From an uncultured Porphyromonadaceae bacterium (GTDB lineage: Bacteria > Bacteroidota > Bacteroidia > Bacteroidales > Muribaculaceae), in contig URWH01000018.1 of assembly GCA_900551515.1 (NCBI GenBank), positions 1 through 16,560 on the forward strand: 16,560 nucleotides of DNA, written 5' to 3'. Of the stretch, positions 7,077 to 16,560 are shown piece after piece. Below the pieces are notes generated by a model that ran no database searches, had not been told where the DNA came from, and was given only the letters and a program-made list of their open reading frames with translations. Within the stretch, counting starts at the first letter, position 1. Every line of letters begins with the position of its first letter. The position numbers and the translations under genes were made by a program.

Positions 7077-7675
7077 CAACAAAAAGTATGCCCTACGAGG
7101 CATGGAAAGACAATGAGTATATAGAAAAACTGGTGTCGGAGCTTCAGGCCTCGGGCGCCAATGTCGTTGTCGGTGCTTTTGATAAGCTGATCAACTGGGG
7201 CCGTTCAAACTCCATCTGGCCTCTCACGTTCGCCACCAGCTGCTGCGGCATTGAATTCGTTTCGCTTGGCGCAGCACGTTATGATATGGCTCGTTTCGGA
7301 TGGGAAGTGGCCAGATCGTCGCCACGTCAGGCCGACTTCATTATGGTCGCCGGTACGATCGTCAACCGTATGGCTCCCGTGCTCCGTCGTCTTTACGATC
7401 AGCTTGCCGAGCCTAAGTATGTGATTGCGTGCGGTTCGTGTGCAGTGTCGGGCGGACCGTTCAAGAAATCCTATCATGTTGTGATGGGCGTTGACAAAAT
7501 TATCCCTGTCGACGTTTATCTTCCCGGTTGCCCTCCGCGCCCCGAGGCTATGATCTATGCCATCATGCAGCTCTCGCGTAAGATGAAAGTGGAGAAGTTC
7601 TTCGGCGGCGTAAACCGCAAGCAAAAACAGGAAGAGTTTCTTAAAGAGCACCCCATTGAAGGTGTCGAGGATTAA
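7067..7675 (+). CDS. nuoB: NADH-quinone oxidoreductase subunit B
   Basis: Peripheral iron-sulfur subunit of complex I, 202 residues. It carries cluster N2, the last electron carrier before quinone. The cluster ligands are visible: Cys59-Cys60 in FATSCCGIEF, Cys125 in CGSCAVSGG, and Cys155 in YLPGCPPRPE. The block ARYDMARFGWEVARSSPRQAD (70-90) lines the quinone pocket in known structures. The chosen start at 7067 overlaps the end of nuoA by 10 bp; a second ATG at 7088 would remove seven residues (MEVTTKS) and cannot be excluded. The C-terminus after FFGGVNRK is a short charged tail. It is 34 bp upstream of nuoCD. Confidence 0.96.
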   Translation: MEVTTKSMPYEAWKDNEYIEKLVSELQASGANVVVGAFDKLINWGRSNSIWPLTFATSCCGIEFVSLGAARYDMARFGWEVARSSPRQADFIMVAGTIVNRMAPVLRRLYDQLAEPKYVIACGSCAVSGGPFKKSYHVVMGVDKIIPVDVYLPGCPPRPEAMIYAIMQLSRKMKVEKFFGGVNRKQKQEEFLKEHPIEGVED

Positions 7676-7709
7676 ATATCACAAGTGTAAATAGTATAAT
7701 ATAAGATAT

Positions 7710-9338
7710 ATGGCACAACTACAGGAAACCATAGCCAAGCTTTTCCCCGAAGCCGGTTTTGTCGAAGGCGATATCCTCGAAGTGGAAATCGCTGCCGAGC
7801 GGTGGCACGACCTCGCCCGCGAACTTAAGGAAAACGACGCTTTAGGATTCGATTTCTTGGTGACGATCGTCGGTATGGACTGGCCTGAGAAATTCGGCTG
7901 CATCTACTATCTGACTTCCACAAGCCACAACACTCATATTTCTATCAAAGTTGTGGCTCCCGATCGCGAAAAGCCCATGCTTCACAGCGTTTCCGACCTT
8001 TGGAAAATTGCCACGATTTTCGAACGCGAAGTCTACGATTTCTTCGGCATCATATTTATCGGCAATCCCGATATGCGCCGCCTCTTCCTCAGCATCGACT
8101 GGAACGGATATCCCCTGCGCAAGGATTACGACGAAAGCCCCGAAGCAAATCCTGTCACCACCGAAAGCGAACGTCAGAGCGACTTCACCACCACTTATGT
8201 CGAAAATTCCGACGGCACCGTTGAAGCCAAAGAGGTAAGGATATTCGAGCCGAATGACTTCGTGGTCAATATCGGCCCGCAGCACCCCGCCACTCACGGT
8301 GTGCTTCGTTTCCGCACCGCTGTCGATGGTGAGATGGTTAAGAAGATCGATGTCTACATGGGCTACATCCACCGCGGCATCGAAAAGATATGCGAGAAAC
8401 TCACCTATCCGCAGACGCTCCACTTCATGGACCGTCTCGACTATTTCTCGGCTCATCCCTATCACCACTGTCTGTGTATGACCATCGAGCAGGCTGCCGG
8501 AATCGAGATCTCACGCCGCGCTCAGGTGATCCGAGTGCTCATGGACGAACTCTCGCGCATCGCCTCTCACTGCCTTTTCATCGGCACCTACTGCATGGAC
8601 CTCGGCGCCACCACGATGCTCTTCTATTCGCTGCGTGTGCGCGAACAGATCCTCGACATCATGGATAAGACCTGCGGCGCCCGCATGACGTTCAACTACG
8701 AATGCATCGGCGGTGTCATGCAGGATCTCGCTCCCGATTTTGTCGAGGATGTGAAAGCCCTCCTTGCAGTGCTGCCTAAAAACATCAAGGAATACGACAA
8801 ACTGTTCGTTGGCAATGTCATTGCCAAAAACCGCCTGGAAGGCGTCGGCGTGATGACTCGCGAAGATGCCATCAACTGGTCGGTTACCGGTCCCTCGGGA
8901 CGCGCTTCCGGCTGGGCATGCGACGTGCGCAAAACCGATCCCTACAGCATTTACGGCGAACTCGATTTCGAAGAAGTGGTTCGCACAGAAGGCGACTCGA
9001 TGGCCCGATTCAAAGTGAGAATGGACGAGATGGTTCAGAGCGCCCGCATCATCGAGCAGCTCATTGACAATATCCCCGAAGGAGAATATTGCGTGAAAGT
9101 GCCCAAGGTGATCAAGCTCCCCGTTGGCCATTGGTTCCGCACTGTAGAAGGCTGCCGCGGCACATTCGGTGTCTACGTCGAAAGCGACGGCAGCACCAAG
9201 CCCTACCGTCTCAAGATTGTGCCTCCCTGTCTGCCGGCTGCCGCCGTTGTTGATCATCTTACACGCGGAAACAAAATTGCCGACCTTATCACCATCGGCG
9301 GTTCGCTCGACTATATTGTTCCTGACATGGACCGATAA
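7710..9338 (+). CDS. nuoCD: NADH-quinone oxidoreductase, fused subunits C and D
   Basis: Fusion of the 30-kDa (NuoC) and 49-kDa (NuoD) subunits of complex I, 542 residues. The NuoC part is about 1-150 and ends with its signature EREVYDFFGIIFIGNPDMRR (105-124) and LRKDYD. A linker of about 30 residues rich in Glu, Ser and Thr follows. The NuoD part starts near 180 with NIGPQHPATHGVLRF; His196 and Tyr245 (in MDRLDYFSAH) correspond to the two residues that contact the quinone head group in the Thermus enzyme (His38 and Tyr87 of Nqo4). Further motifs are GYIHRGIEK, MDELSRIASH, TGPSGRASG and the C-terminal GSLDYIVPDMDR. Both halves look complete. C-D fusions are common in Bacteroidetes and in enterobacteria. 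Spacing is 34 bp after nuoB and 46 bp before nuoH. Confidence 0.96.
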   Translation: MAQLQETIAKLFPEAGFVEGDILEVEIAAERWHDLARELKENDALGFDFLVTIVGMDWPEKFGCIYYLTSTSHNTHISIKVVAPDREKPMLHSVSDLWKIATIFEREVYDFFGIIFIGNPDMRRLFLSIDWNGYPLRKDYDESPEANPVTTESERQSDFTTTYVENSDGTVEAKEVRIFEPNDFVVNIGPQHPATHGVLRFRTAVDGEMVKKIDVYMGYIHRGIEKICEKLTYPQTLHFMDRLDYFSAHPYHHCLCMTIEQAAGIEISRRAQVIRVLMDELSRIASHCLFIGTYCMDLGATTMLFYSLRVREQILDIMDKTCGARMTFNYECIGGVMQDLAPDFVEDVKALLAVLPKNIKEYDKLFVGNVIAKNRLEGVGVMTREDAINWSVTGPSGRASGWACDVRKTDPYSIYGELDFEEVVRTEGDSMARFKVRMDEMVQSARIIEQLIDNIPEGEYCVKVPKVIKLPVGHWFRTVEGCRGTFGVYVESDGSTKPYRLKIVPPCLPAAAVVDHLTRGNKIADLITIGGSLDYIVPDMDR

Positions 9339-9384
9339 ATCAAGAAGAATTTAACACAGATAATAATAGTAATTTATATAAGAC

Positions 9385-10461
9385 ATGTTTGATTTTTCAG
9401 TACTGACCAATTGGATCGACAGCCTTTTGCGGTCATTTATGCCCGAATGGCTCACCGTGGTCACGGAATGTGTGCTCATCGGCCTTGTCCTGTTGACATT
9501 ATATTCAGTCCTGGCTCTCTTCTACATATATTTCGAGCGCAAGGTCTGTGCTTGGTTCCAGTGCCGTCTCGGCCCGAACCGCGTCGGCCCCTGGGGCTTG
9601 CTCCAGAGTGTCGCCGATATGTTCAAGATTCTTATTAAAGAGCTTATTTCGCTGAAATACACCGATAAATTCCTGTTTGCCCTTGCGCCCTATCTGGTCA
9701 TCCTGGCTTCGATGCTCGCTTTCGCAGTGCTTCCCTGGGGCAACGGCCTTCAGATTATCAATTTCAATATAGGCGTCTTCTTCCTGATTGCTGTTTCGTC
9801 AATCGGCGTTCTCGGCATCCTGCTCGCCGGTTGGTCGAGTAACAACAAATTCACATTGATCGGCGCTCTCCGTTCAGGCTCCCAGATGGTGAGCTACGAA
9901 CTTTCAATCGGCCTGTCGGTGCTTACGATGGCCGTGTTCGCCGGCACCCTTAACGTTGTTGAAATAGTTGAAAACCAGAGCCATCTCTGGTACATCTTCT
10001 CCGGACATATCCCCGCAATCATAGCATTTATCATATATCTGATTGCCGGTACAGCCGAAACCAACCGTGGCCCGTTTGACCTTCCCGAGGCCGAGAGCGA
10101 GCTTACGGCAGGTTATCACACGGAATATTCAGGTATCCATTTCGGCTTCTTCTATCTTGCCGAATACCTCAACCTCTTCGTGGTTTCGGGCGTGGCTACA
10201 CTCCTGTTCTTCGGCGGCTGGATGCCACTGCATTTCCCCGGCTGGGACGGATTCAACGCAATCATGGACTACATCCCCGCTGTCGTTTGGTTCCTGCTCA
10301 AAGCGTTCACCATCTCGTTCATTATCATCTGGTTTAAATGGACATTCCCCCGTCTGAGAATCGACCAGATGCTTGCGCTTGAATGGAAGTATCTCCTTCC
10401 GATCAATCTTGTCAATCTCGTATTGATGGTGCTGATCGTAGTTTATGATTTATATCTCTAA
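9385..10461 (+). CDS. nuoH: NADH-quinone oxidoreductase subunit H
   Basis: Membrane subunit of complex I, 358 residues, with about eight membrane segments. It forms the quinone entry channel and the first half-channel for proton movement. Typical motifs are present: [18 protein letters not shown] (51-68), then [20 protein letters not shown] (224-243) with the acidic loop that faces the quinone site, HTEYSG just after it, and [13 protein letters not shown] near the end. Nothing is missing. In most Bacteroidetes nuo operons nuoI, J, K, L, M and N follow; here the next gene, 30 bp later, is atpD. No terminator lies between them. Confidence 0.97.
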   Translation: MFDFSVLTNWIDSLLRSFMPEWLTVVTECVLIGLVLLTLYSVLALFYIYFERKVCAWFQCRLGPNRVGPWGLLQSVADMFKILIKELISLKYTDKFLFALAPYLVILASMLAFAVLPWGNGLQIINFNIGVFFLIAVSSIGVLGILLAGWSSNNKFTLIGALRSGSQMVSYELSIGLSVLTMAVFAGTLNVVEIVENQSHLWYIFSGHIPAIIAFIIYLIAGTAETNRGPFDLPEAESELTAGYHTEYSGIHFGFFYLAEYLNLFVVSGVATLLFFGGWMPLHFPGWDGFNAIMDYIPAVVWFLLKAFTISFIIIWFKWTFPRLRIDQMLALEWKYLLPINLVNLVLMVLIVVYDLYL

Positions 10462-10464
10462 TAA

Positions 10465-11997
<1,533 letters not shown>

Positions 11998-12027
11998 TAT
12001 CAAAACATATCAATTAACTGATCACAG

Positions 12028-12261
12028 ATGACATTAAAAATCATATCGGCGGAAGACATCCTCTTTCAGGGAGAAGTCAGCTCGGTGACTTTGCCCGGCA
12101 CAATGGGCTCGTTCACTGTGCTGCATAACCACGCCTCTCTTATCTCCACTCTCACCCCCGGACTCGTGACTTATAAAGAAGACGGAGTTGAAAACTCGGT
12201 GGAGATTGGCGGCGGAATTGTCGATGTCGATAATAATGTTGTTTCGGTATGCATCTATTGA
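12028..12261 (+). CDS. atpC: F-type ATP synthase subunit epsilon, short form
   Basis: Part of the rotating central stalk, only 77 residues. It consists of the N-terminal beta-sandwich alone: ISAEDILFQGEVSSVTLPG, then GSFTVLHNHASLIS and ending in VEIGGGIVDVDNNVVSVCIY. E. coli epsilon has about 138 residues, with a C-terminal pair of helices that can block ATP hydrolysis; that part is absent here. The ending is not a truncation by mutation as far as I can tell, since the sandwich is complete and short epsilons are common in Bacteroidetes. The stop codon is 2 bp before the preferred start of atpB, which leaves no room for the small extra membrane gene sometimes found between atpC and atpB. Confidence 0.93.
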   Translation: MTLKIISAEDILFQGEVSSVTLPGTMGSFTVLHNHASLISTLTPGLVTYKEDGVENSVEIGGGIVDVDNNVVSVCIY

Positions 12262-12263
12262 AT

Positions 12264-13412
12264 ATGATTAAAAAACAATTCGTCATATTGACCATGCTTC
12301 TGATCGCAATGCTGGCACCGGCTTCGGCGCTGGCTGCGGAGGCGCATACCGATGACAGCGATCAGAAGAAGATCAATCCGAAGGAGGTCATTTTTGAGCA
12401 CCTCGGCGACGCCTACGGATGGGAATTGCCGTTCAATCATCACAAGCGCATTCCGCTGCCTGTGATTCTCTTTGGCAAAGACGGCTTCCATTGCTTTATG
12501 TCGTCGAGAATCGACCATGGTCAGGTGTATCGCGACGGTGATGCCCTGTTTAAGATCGCAGGTAAAGACAGCGACTACAAGGGCAAGGTCGTGCAGATTA
12601 TGCCCGACGGAAGCGAATATCGTCCGTGGGACATCTCGATCACGAAAAATGTGTGTGCGCTCTTCATTGCCGCGCTTCTTGTGATCTGGACGGTAGCAGC
12701 CGTGCGCAAATGGCACCGCACGCAGGGCTATAAAGCTCCCCGCCGTCTGACGGGCGCCCTTGAGGCTCTCATCGAGTTTATATATAAAGGTGTCATCCGC
12801 CCCACGCTCGGCGACCGCTCCATGAAGTTCGCTCCTTATCTGCTCACCGTGTTCTTCCTCATACTCTATCTGAATCTTCTCGGACTGATAGTAGTGTTCC
12901 CCGGCGGCGCCAATGTCACAGGCAACATCGCCGTGACTCTCGTGTTGTCGCTCTTTACGTTCTTGGCCACAAACATCTTCGGTACGAAACATTACTGGAA
13001 GGAAATCTTCTGGCCCGATGTGCCCCTGTGGCTGAAATTCCCTATTCCCATCATGCCGATGATCGAGCTTTTCGGCGTCTTCACAAAGCCGGCGGCCCTT
13101 ACCGTCCGTCTGTTTGCCAACATGCTTGGCGGTCACATGATTGTGATTGTGCTCACGCTCCTCATCTTCATCTTCGCTGTGATGGGCCCGGCGGTCACCG
13201 GCGCTACGACAGTGGTTTCGGTGCTCTTCTCACTCTTCATGCTTCTCATCGATGTGCTGGTGAGCTTCATCCAGGCCTACGTGTTCACGATGCTCTCCAC
13301 GCTGTTCATTTTCTTCGGACAGGACCGCGGACATGAGGAAAAGCACAAAGATGCCCACAAAGAAGCTCATGTGGAGACAGTTGCCGAACTGACAGCAAAA
13401 GCAGAAAAATAA
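12264..13412 (+). CDS. atpB: F-type ATP synthase subunit a
   Basis: Membrane subunit that conducts protons to and from the c-ring. With the ATG at 12264 it has 382 residues and begins with a clear signal peptide (MIKKQFVILTMLL, cleavage near ALAAEA). An upstream ATG at 12249 would add five residues and overlap atpC by 13 bp; I prefer 12264 because it starts right at the charged N-region. About 100 residues of extra periplasmic sequence precede the first membrane segment, as is common in Bacteroidetes. The essential Arg is in KPAALTVRLFANMLGGH (Arg282). The five or so membrane helices follow in normal order. The C-terminal tail after FFGQDRG is rich in His, Glu and Lys (EEKHKDAHKEAHVE). AtpE follows after an A/T-rich 36-bp gap. 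Confidence 0.95.
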   Translation: MIKKQFVILTMLLIAMLAPASALAAEAHTDDSDQKKINPKEVIFEHLGDAYGWELPFNHHKRIPLPVILFGKDGFHCFMSSRIDHGQVYRDGDALFKIAGKDSDYKGKVVQIMPDGSEYRPWDISITKNVCALFIAALLVIWTVAAVRKWHRTQGYKAPRRLTGALEALIEFIYKGVIRPTLGDRSMKFAPYLLTVFFLILYLNLLGLIVVFPGGANVTGNIAVTLVLSLFTFLATNIFGTKHYWKEIFWPDVPLWLKFPIPIMPMIELFGVFTKPAALTVRLFANMLGGHMIVIVLTLLIFIFAVMGPAVTGATTVVSVLFSLFMLLIDVLVSFIQAYVFTMLSTLFIFFGQDRGHEEKHKDAHKEAHVETVAELTAKAEK

Positions 13413-13694
<282 letters not shown>

Positions 13695-13712
13695 TCGTAA
13701 GCATTATACGAT

Positions 13713-14210
13713 ATGGAATTGTTCACGCCTGACTTCGGCTTGATATTTTGGATGTTTGTGGCCGTCGCCATACTCCTGCTTGTGCTCTACAAGTGGGGCT
13801 GGCCGATGATCGTCAAACAGATCGACAGTAGAGCCGACCTCATAGATAAAGGTGTGGAATATGCGCAGAATGCCAAGGAGCAGCTTGAGCATGCCAAAGA
13901 GCAGAGCGACAAGTATCTTGCCGATGCCCGTGCTCAGCAAGCCGACATGCTTCGAGAGGCCGACCGCATGAAGACACAGATTATCGACGAGGCTCGGGCT
14001 GCCGCTCAGGTCGAGGCGCAAAAAGTGATGGATGCCGCAAAAGTGTCCATCGAACAGGAACGCAAGGAAGCTGAATTGCAGTTCCGTAACGAAGTGAGCT
14101 CTTTTGCTCTCGACATCGCTTCGAAAGTCGTCCGCAACCAGCTCTCCGATGAAAAAGCGCAGACAAATCTTGTCAACACGCTTCTCGACGAAATGGAAAA
14201 ACAAAATTAA
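13713..14210 (+). CDS. atpF: F-type ATP synthase subunit b
   Basis: Peripheral stalk subunit, 165 residues, normal length. A single membrane helix lies at about 9-28 (LIFWMFVAVAILLLVLY), followed by a long charged helix rich in Ala, Glu, Gln and Lys from about 35 to 140, as expected for the right-handed coiled coil that links the membrane to F1. The C-terminal part (SSFALDIASKVVRNQLSD) is the segment that contacts the delta subunit. Only one b gene is present, so the stalk should be a homodimer. AtpH starts 12 bp later. Confidence 0.95.
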   Translation: MELFTPDFGLIFWMFVAVAILLLVLYKWGWPMIVKQIDSRADLIDKGVEYAQNAKEQLEHAKEQSDKYLADARAQQADMLREADRMKTQIIDEARAAAQVEAQKVMDAAKVSIEQERKEAELQFRNEVSSFALDIASKVVRNQLSDEKAQTNLVNTLLDEMEKQN

Positions 14211-14222
14211 CGTCAACACGCA

Positions 14223-14765
14223 ATGAACGAAGGACTGATCCCGTCACGATATGCCAAAGCGCTCTATTTGTTCGGGCGCGAGAAGGGCGACGACAAGGTG
14301 CTCTATAATGTGATGAAGACTCTCAGCGACAGCTTCGCCAAACAGCCGTCGCTTCAGGAAGTCCTCGGCAATCCCTTTTTCAGTGATGCCGACAAGACCG
14401 CCCTGCTTGTCACCGCTTCCGGTGTTAAGCCTTCCGACACCGTCTTCAACGATTTCCTGAAACTGCTGTCGCAAAATCATCGCCTTGGCCTTGCCCGCGG
14501 CATTGCGCTGGCCTACATAGATCTCTACCGTAAAGAAAACAAAATCTATGAGGTGAAGATAACAAGTGCAGCTCCCATGTCGGATGCCGAGGAGACGCGT
14601 CTTCGCGATCTCATAGCCCGGCATCTCGACGGCGGTACGATGGAATGTGTCTCGGCGGTCGACCCCTCCCTTATCGGAGGTTTCACGGTCAGCGTTGGCA
14701 ATGAACGGATCGATGCGTCGATCAGTAATGAATTAAAAAAATTGCGGTTGAATCTTATTAGTTAA
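14223..14765 (+). CDS. atpH: F-type ATP synthase subunit delta
   Basis: Connects the peripheral stalk to the top of F1; 180 residues, as usual. The N-terminal helical domain begins with SRYAKALYLFGREKG and covers about 1-105. The C-terminal domain begins at YEVKITSAAPMSDAEETRLR and ends with the family signature PSLIGGFTVSVGNERIDASI near 146-166. The last residues KKLRLNLIS are the usual closing helix. The start at 14223 is 12 bp after atpF. Codon use matches the preceding genes. Confidence 0.94.
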   Translation: MNEGLIPSRYAKALYLFGREKGDDKVLYNVMKTLSDSFAKQPSLQEVLGNPFFSDADKTALLVTASGVKPSDTVFNDFLKLLSQNHRLGLARGIALAYIDLYRKENKIYEVKITSAAPMSDAEETRLRDLIARHLDGGTMECVSAVDPSLIGGFTVSVGNERIDASISNELKKLRLNLIS

Positions 14766-14780
14766 ATCTATTCTACACTG

Positions 14781-16349
14781 ATGATTAATCCCAGCGAGAT
14801 TTCAGAAATATTAAAACAGCAGCTCGAAAGCGTCAACTCAAAAGTATCTTTTGAAGAAACCGGCACAGTGCTCGAAGTTGGCGACGGCGTTGCTCACGTT
14901 TACGGTCTCGACAATGTTTGTGCCAACGAGCTTGTCGAGTTTGAAAACGGAGTGAAAGGTGTGGCTCTTAACCTTGAGGAGAGCAACGTTGGTGTCATTT
15001 TGCTCAACAATGTCGACAAAGTGACTGAAAACATGTCGGTGAAACGCACCGGTGAAATCGCTTCGATCCCTGTGGGCGAAGGATTGCTTGGGCGTGTCAT
15101 CAATGTGCTTGGCGAACCTATCGACGGCCGCGGTCCCATCTCAGGCAATCTCATGCGTCTGCCGCTCGAACGCAAAGCCCCGGGCGTCGTGTTCCGTCAG
15201 CCCGTTAAGCAGCCGCTGCAGACCGGTATCAAAGCCGTCGACTCGATGGTGCCCATCGGCCGCGGTCAGCGCGAGCTTATCATCGGCGACCGCCAGATCG
15301 GCAAAACGGCCATCGCCATCGACACCATCATCAATCAGCGCTCCAACTACGAAGCCGGCAAGCCCGTCTATTGTATATATGTGGCCATCGGTCAGAAAGC
15401 ATCTTCCGTCGCTGCAACTGTCGAAACGCTCCGCAAAAACGGCGCTCTCGACTATACCGTCGTTGTGGCCGCCACCGCTTCCGACTCGGCCTCGATGCGC
15501 TACTATGCTCCCTTCGCCGGCGTTGCCATCGGTGAATATTTCCGCGACACCGGCCGAGATGCCCTGATCGTCTACGACGATCTCTCAAAACAGGCCGTGG
15601 CCTATCGTGAGATTTCGCTTATCCTCAAACGCCCCTCCGGTCGTGAAGCTTACCCCGGCGATATCTTTTACCTGCATTCGCGCCTGCTCGAACGCGCCGC
15701 TAAAATCATTGACAATCAGGAAGTGGCCTCTAAAATGAACGACCTCCCCGAACCTCTCAAACCCCTCGTGAAAGGCGGCGGATCGCTCACGGCACTCCCC
15801 ATCATCGAAACACAGGCAGGCGACGTATCCGCTTACATCCCCACCAACGTCATCTCCATCACCGATGGCCAGATCTTCCTCGAAACCGCACTGTTCAACC
15901 GCGGCATCCGTCCCGCCATCAACGTGGGCATCTCCGTGTCTCGTGTCGGCGGTAATGCGCAGATCAAATCTATGAAAAAGGTGGCGGGCACTCTGAAAAT
16001 CGATCAGGCTCAGTTCCGTGAATTGGAATCATTCTCCAAGTTCGGGGGCGAGATGGATGCCGTCACCGCTTTCACGATCGATAAGGGGCAGAAGAATACC
16101 CAGTTACTGATACAGCCTCAATATAGCCCGATGCCAGTGGAAGAGCAAATCTCGATCCTTTATTGCGGAACGCAAGGTCTGCTGAAAGAGGTTCCATTGG
16201 ACAAGGTGCATGAGTTCGAGGCAAGGTTTTTGCAAGAGTTACGTACCTCTCACCAACGGGACGTACTGGATGTCTTAAAGACCGGCGTTATCAATGATGA
16301 GATACGAGGTATATTGGAAAAAACAGCGAAGGAGTTATGGGTTCATTGA
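14781..16349 (+). CDS. atpA: F-type ATP synthase subunit alpha
   Basis: Non-catalytic nucleotide-binding subunit of F1, 522 residues, full length. The P-loop GDRQIGKT is at 169-176; the arginine finger that reaches into the catalytic site is Arg388 in ISVSRVGG; the beta-barrel domain is at about 25-95 and the C-terminal helical domain from about 395. The reading frame is intact, but codon choice changes near residue 413-435. Up to residue 411 all 16 Gln codons are CAG; after residue 435 five of eight are CAA. Leu codons TTA and TTG, almost absent between residues 105 and 413, become frequent, as do ATA, CGA, AGG and CCA. The 3' end may come from another lineage, or mark a chimeric assembly join. 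The stop codon overlaps atpG by 13 bp. Confidence 0.96.
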   Translation: MINPSEISEILKQQLESVNSKVSFEETGTVLEVGDGVAHVYGLDNVCANELVEFENGVKGVALNLEESNVGVILLNNVDKVTENMSVKRTGEIASIPVGEGLLGRVINVLGEPIDGRGPISGNLMRLPLERKAPGVVFRQPVKQPLQTGIKAVDSMVPIGRGQRELIIGDRQIGKTAIAIDTIINQRSNYEAGKPVYCIYVAIGQKASSVAATVETLRKNGALDYTVVVAATASDSASMRYYAPFAGVAIGEYFRDTGRDALIVYDDLSKQAVAYREISLILKRPSGREAYPGDIFYLHSRLLERAAKIIDNQEVASKMNDLPEPLKPLVKGGGSLTALPIIETQAGDVSAYIPTNVISITDGQIFLETALFNRGIRPAINVGISVSRVGGNAQIKSMKKVAGTLKIDQAQFRELESFSKFGGEMDAVTAFTIDKGQKNTQLLIQPQYSPMPVEEQISILYCGTQGLLKEVPLDKVHEFEARFLQELRTSHQRDVLDVLKTGVINDEIRGILEKTAKELWVH

Positions 16350-16560
16350 AAGAAATAAAAGTCCGGATCGCCTCTATACGGAGCACGCAGAAGATCACCG
16401 CCGCCATGAAAATGGTATCGTCGGCCAAGTTTCATCATGCCCAGACGCAAACCGAGCACACACTTACATATGCTAGTAAACTATCCGCTATCTTAAACGG
16501 TCTTCTTTCGGCGGAATGCGACCTAGACTCACCTTACACCGAACAGCGTAAGGTGAGCAA
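16337..16560 (+). CDS. atpG: F-type ATP synthase subunit gamma, N-terminal part
   Basis: First 74 codons of the central rotor shaft subunit; the gene runs off the right edge. The opening [20 protein letters not shown] and following [16 protein letters not shown] is the conserved N-terminal helix of gamma, which forms one strand of the coiled coil inside the alpha3beta3 ring. It overlaps the end of atpA by 13 bp (16337-16349), an unusually long overlap compared with the 12-36 bp gaps between the other genes of this series. Its codons (TTA, CTA, ATA, CGG, CAA present) resemble the altered 3' end of atpA, not the upstream genes. Confidence 0.93.
   Translation, partial: MGSLKEIKVRIASIRSTQKITAAMKMVSSAKFHHAQTQTEHTLTYASKLSAILNGLLSAECDLDSPYTEQRKVS

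Noticed and set aside
8220..8260. Possible split of nuoC and nuoD into two genes
   Set aside because: The frame is continuous through the Glu/Ser/Thr-rich linker with no stop or convincing internal start, so a fusion is the simpler reading.
7842..9257. Two minus-strand frames of over 200 codons inside nuoCD
   Set aside because: Antisense shadows of codon-biased coding sequence; the fused NuoC-NuoD motifs fix the true frame.
12255..13136. Minus-strand frame of 293 codons opposite atpB
   Set aside because: It lies opposite a clear subunit a gene, is full of charged low-complexity residues and has no motif.

Overview
The window looks like part of a chromosome from a gut-type member of the order Bacteroidales. 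The evidence is: promoters of the Bacteroidetes type (TTTG plus TAnnTTTG) in front of several genes; start codons without Shine-Dalgarno sequences; a fused nuoCD gene; an F-type ATP synthase operon that begins with atpD-atpC; a very short epsilon subunit; and a subunit a with a signal peptide and long N-terminal extension. Third codon positions are mostly G or C over the first 16 kb, which fits a Muribaculaceae-like lineage better than Bacteroides itself. The family assignment is inference; the order is fairly secure.

Layout. (1) Positions 1-2956 read leftwards: the first 18 codons of a helix-hairpin-helix (DUF4332-like) protein, then an operon glyS > lemA > FKBP-type prolyl isomerase lipoprotein, with lemA and the isomerase overlapping by 4 bp. 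(2) Positions 2957-3126 are a divergent promoter region. (3) Positions 3127-6311 read rightwards: a TonB-dependent outer-membrane receptor without the SusC-type N-terminal domain, followed by an unrecognised lipoprotein with an internal duplication. (4) Positions 6312-6707 are mostly non-coding and hold a strong intrinsic terminator, a promoter, and a structured leader with a 13-codon upstream reading frame. (5) Positions 6708-16560 are one tightly packed rightward gene series: nuoA, nuoB, nuoCD, nuoH, then directly atpD, atpC, atpB, atpE, atpF, atpH, atpA and the start of atpG.

Together, region 5 encodes part of a proton-pumping NADH dehydrogenase-type complex and nearly all of the proton-driven ATP synthase. 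Two points stand out. The nuo series stops after nuoH, where nuoI-J-K-L-M-N would be expected, and atpD follows 30 bp later with no visible terminator or promoter. Near position 16020-16080, inside atpA, codon choice changes abruptly and stays changed into atpG. That points either to replacement of the atpA 3' end and atpG by recombination or to a chimeric assembly join. I found no tRNA, rRNA, CRISPR array, insertion sequence or defence system, and no clear new multi-gene system; the nuo-atp fusion and the atpA mosaic are the most unusual features.
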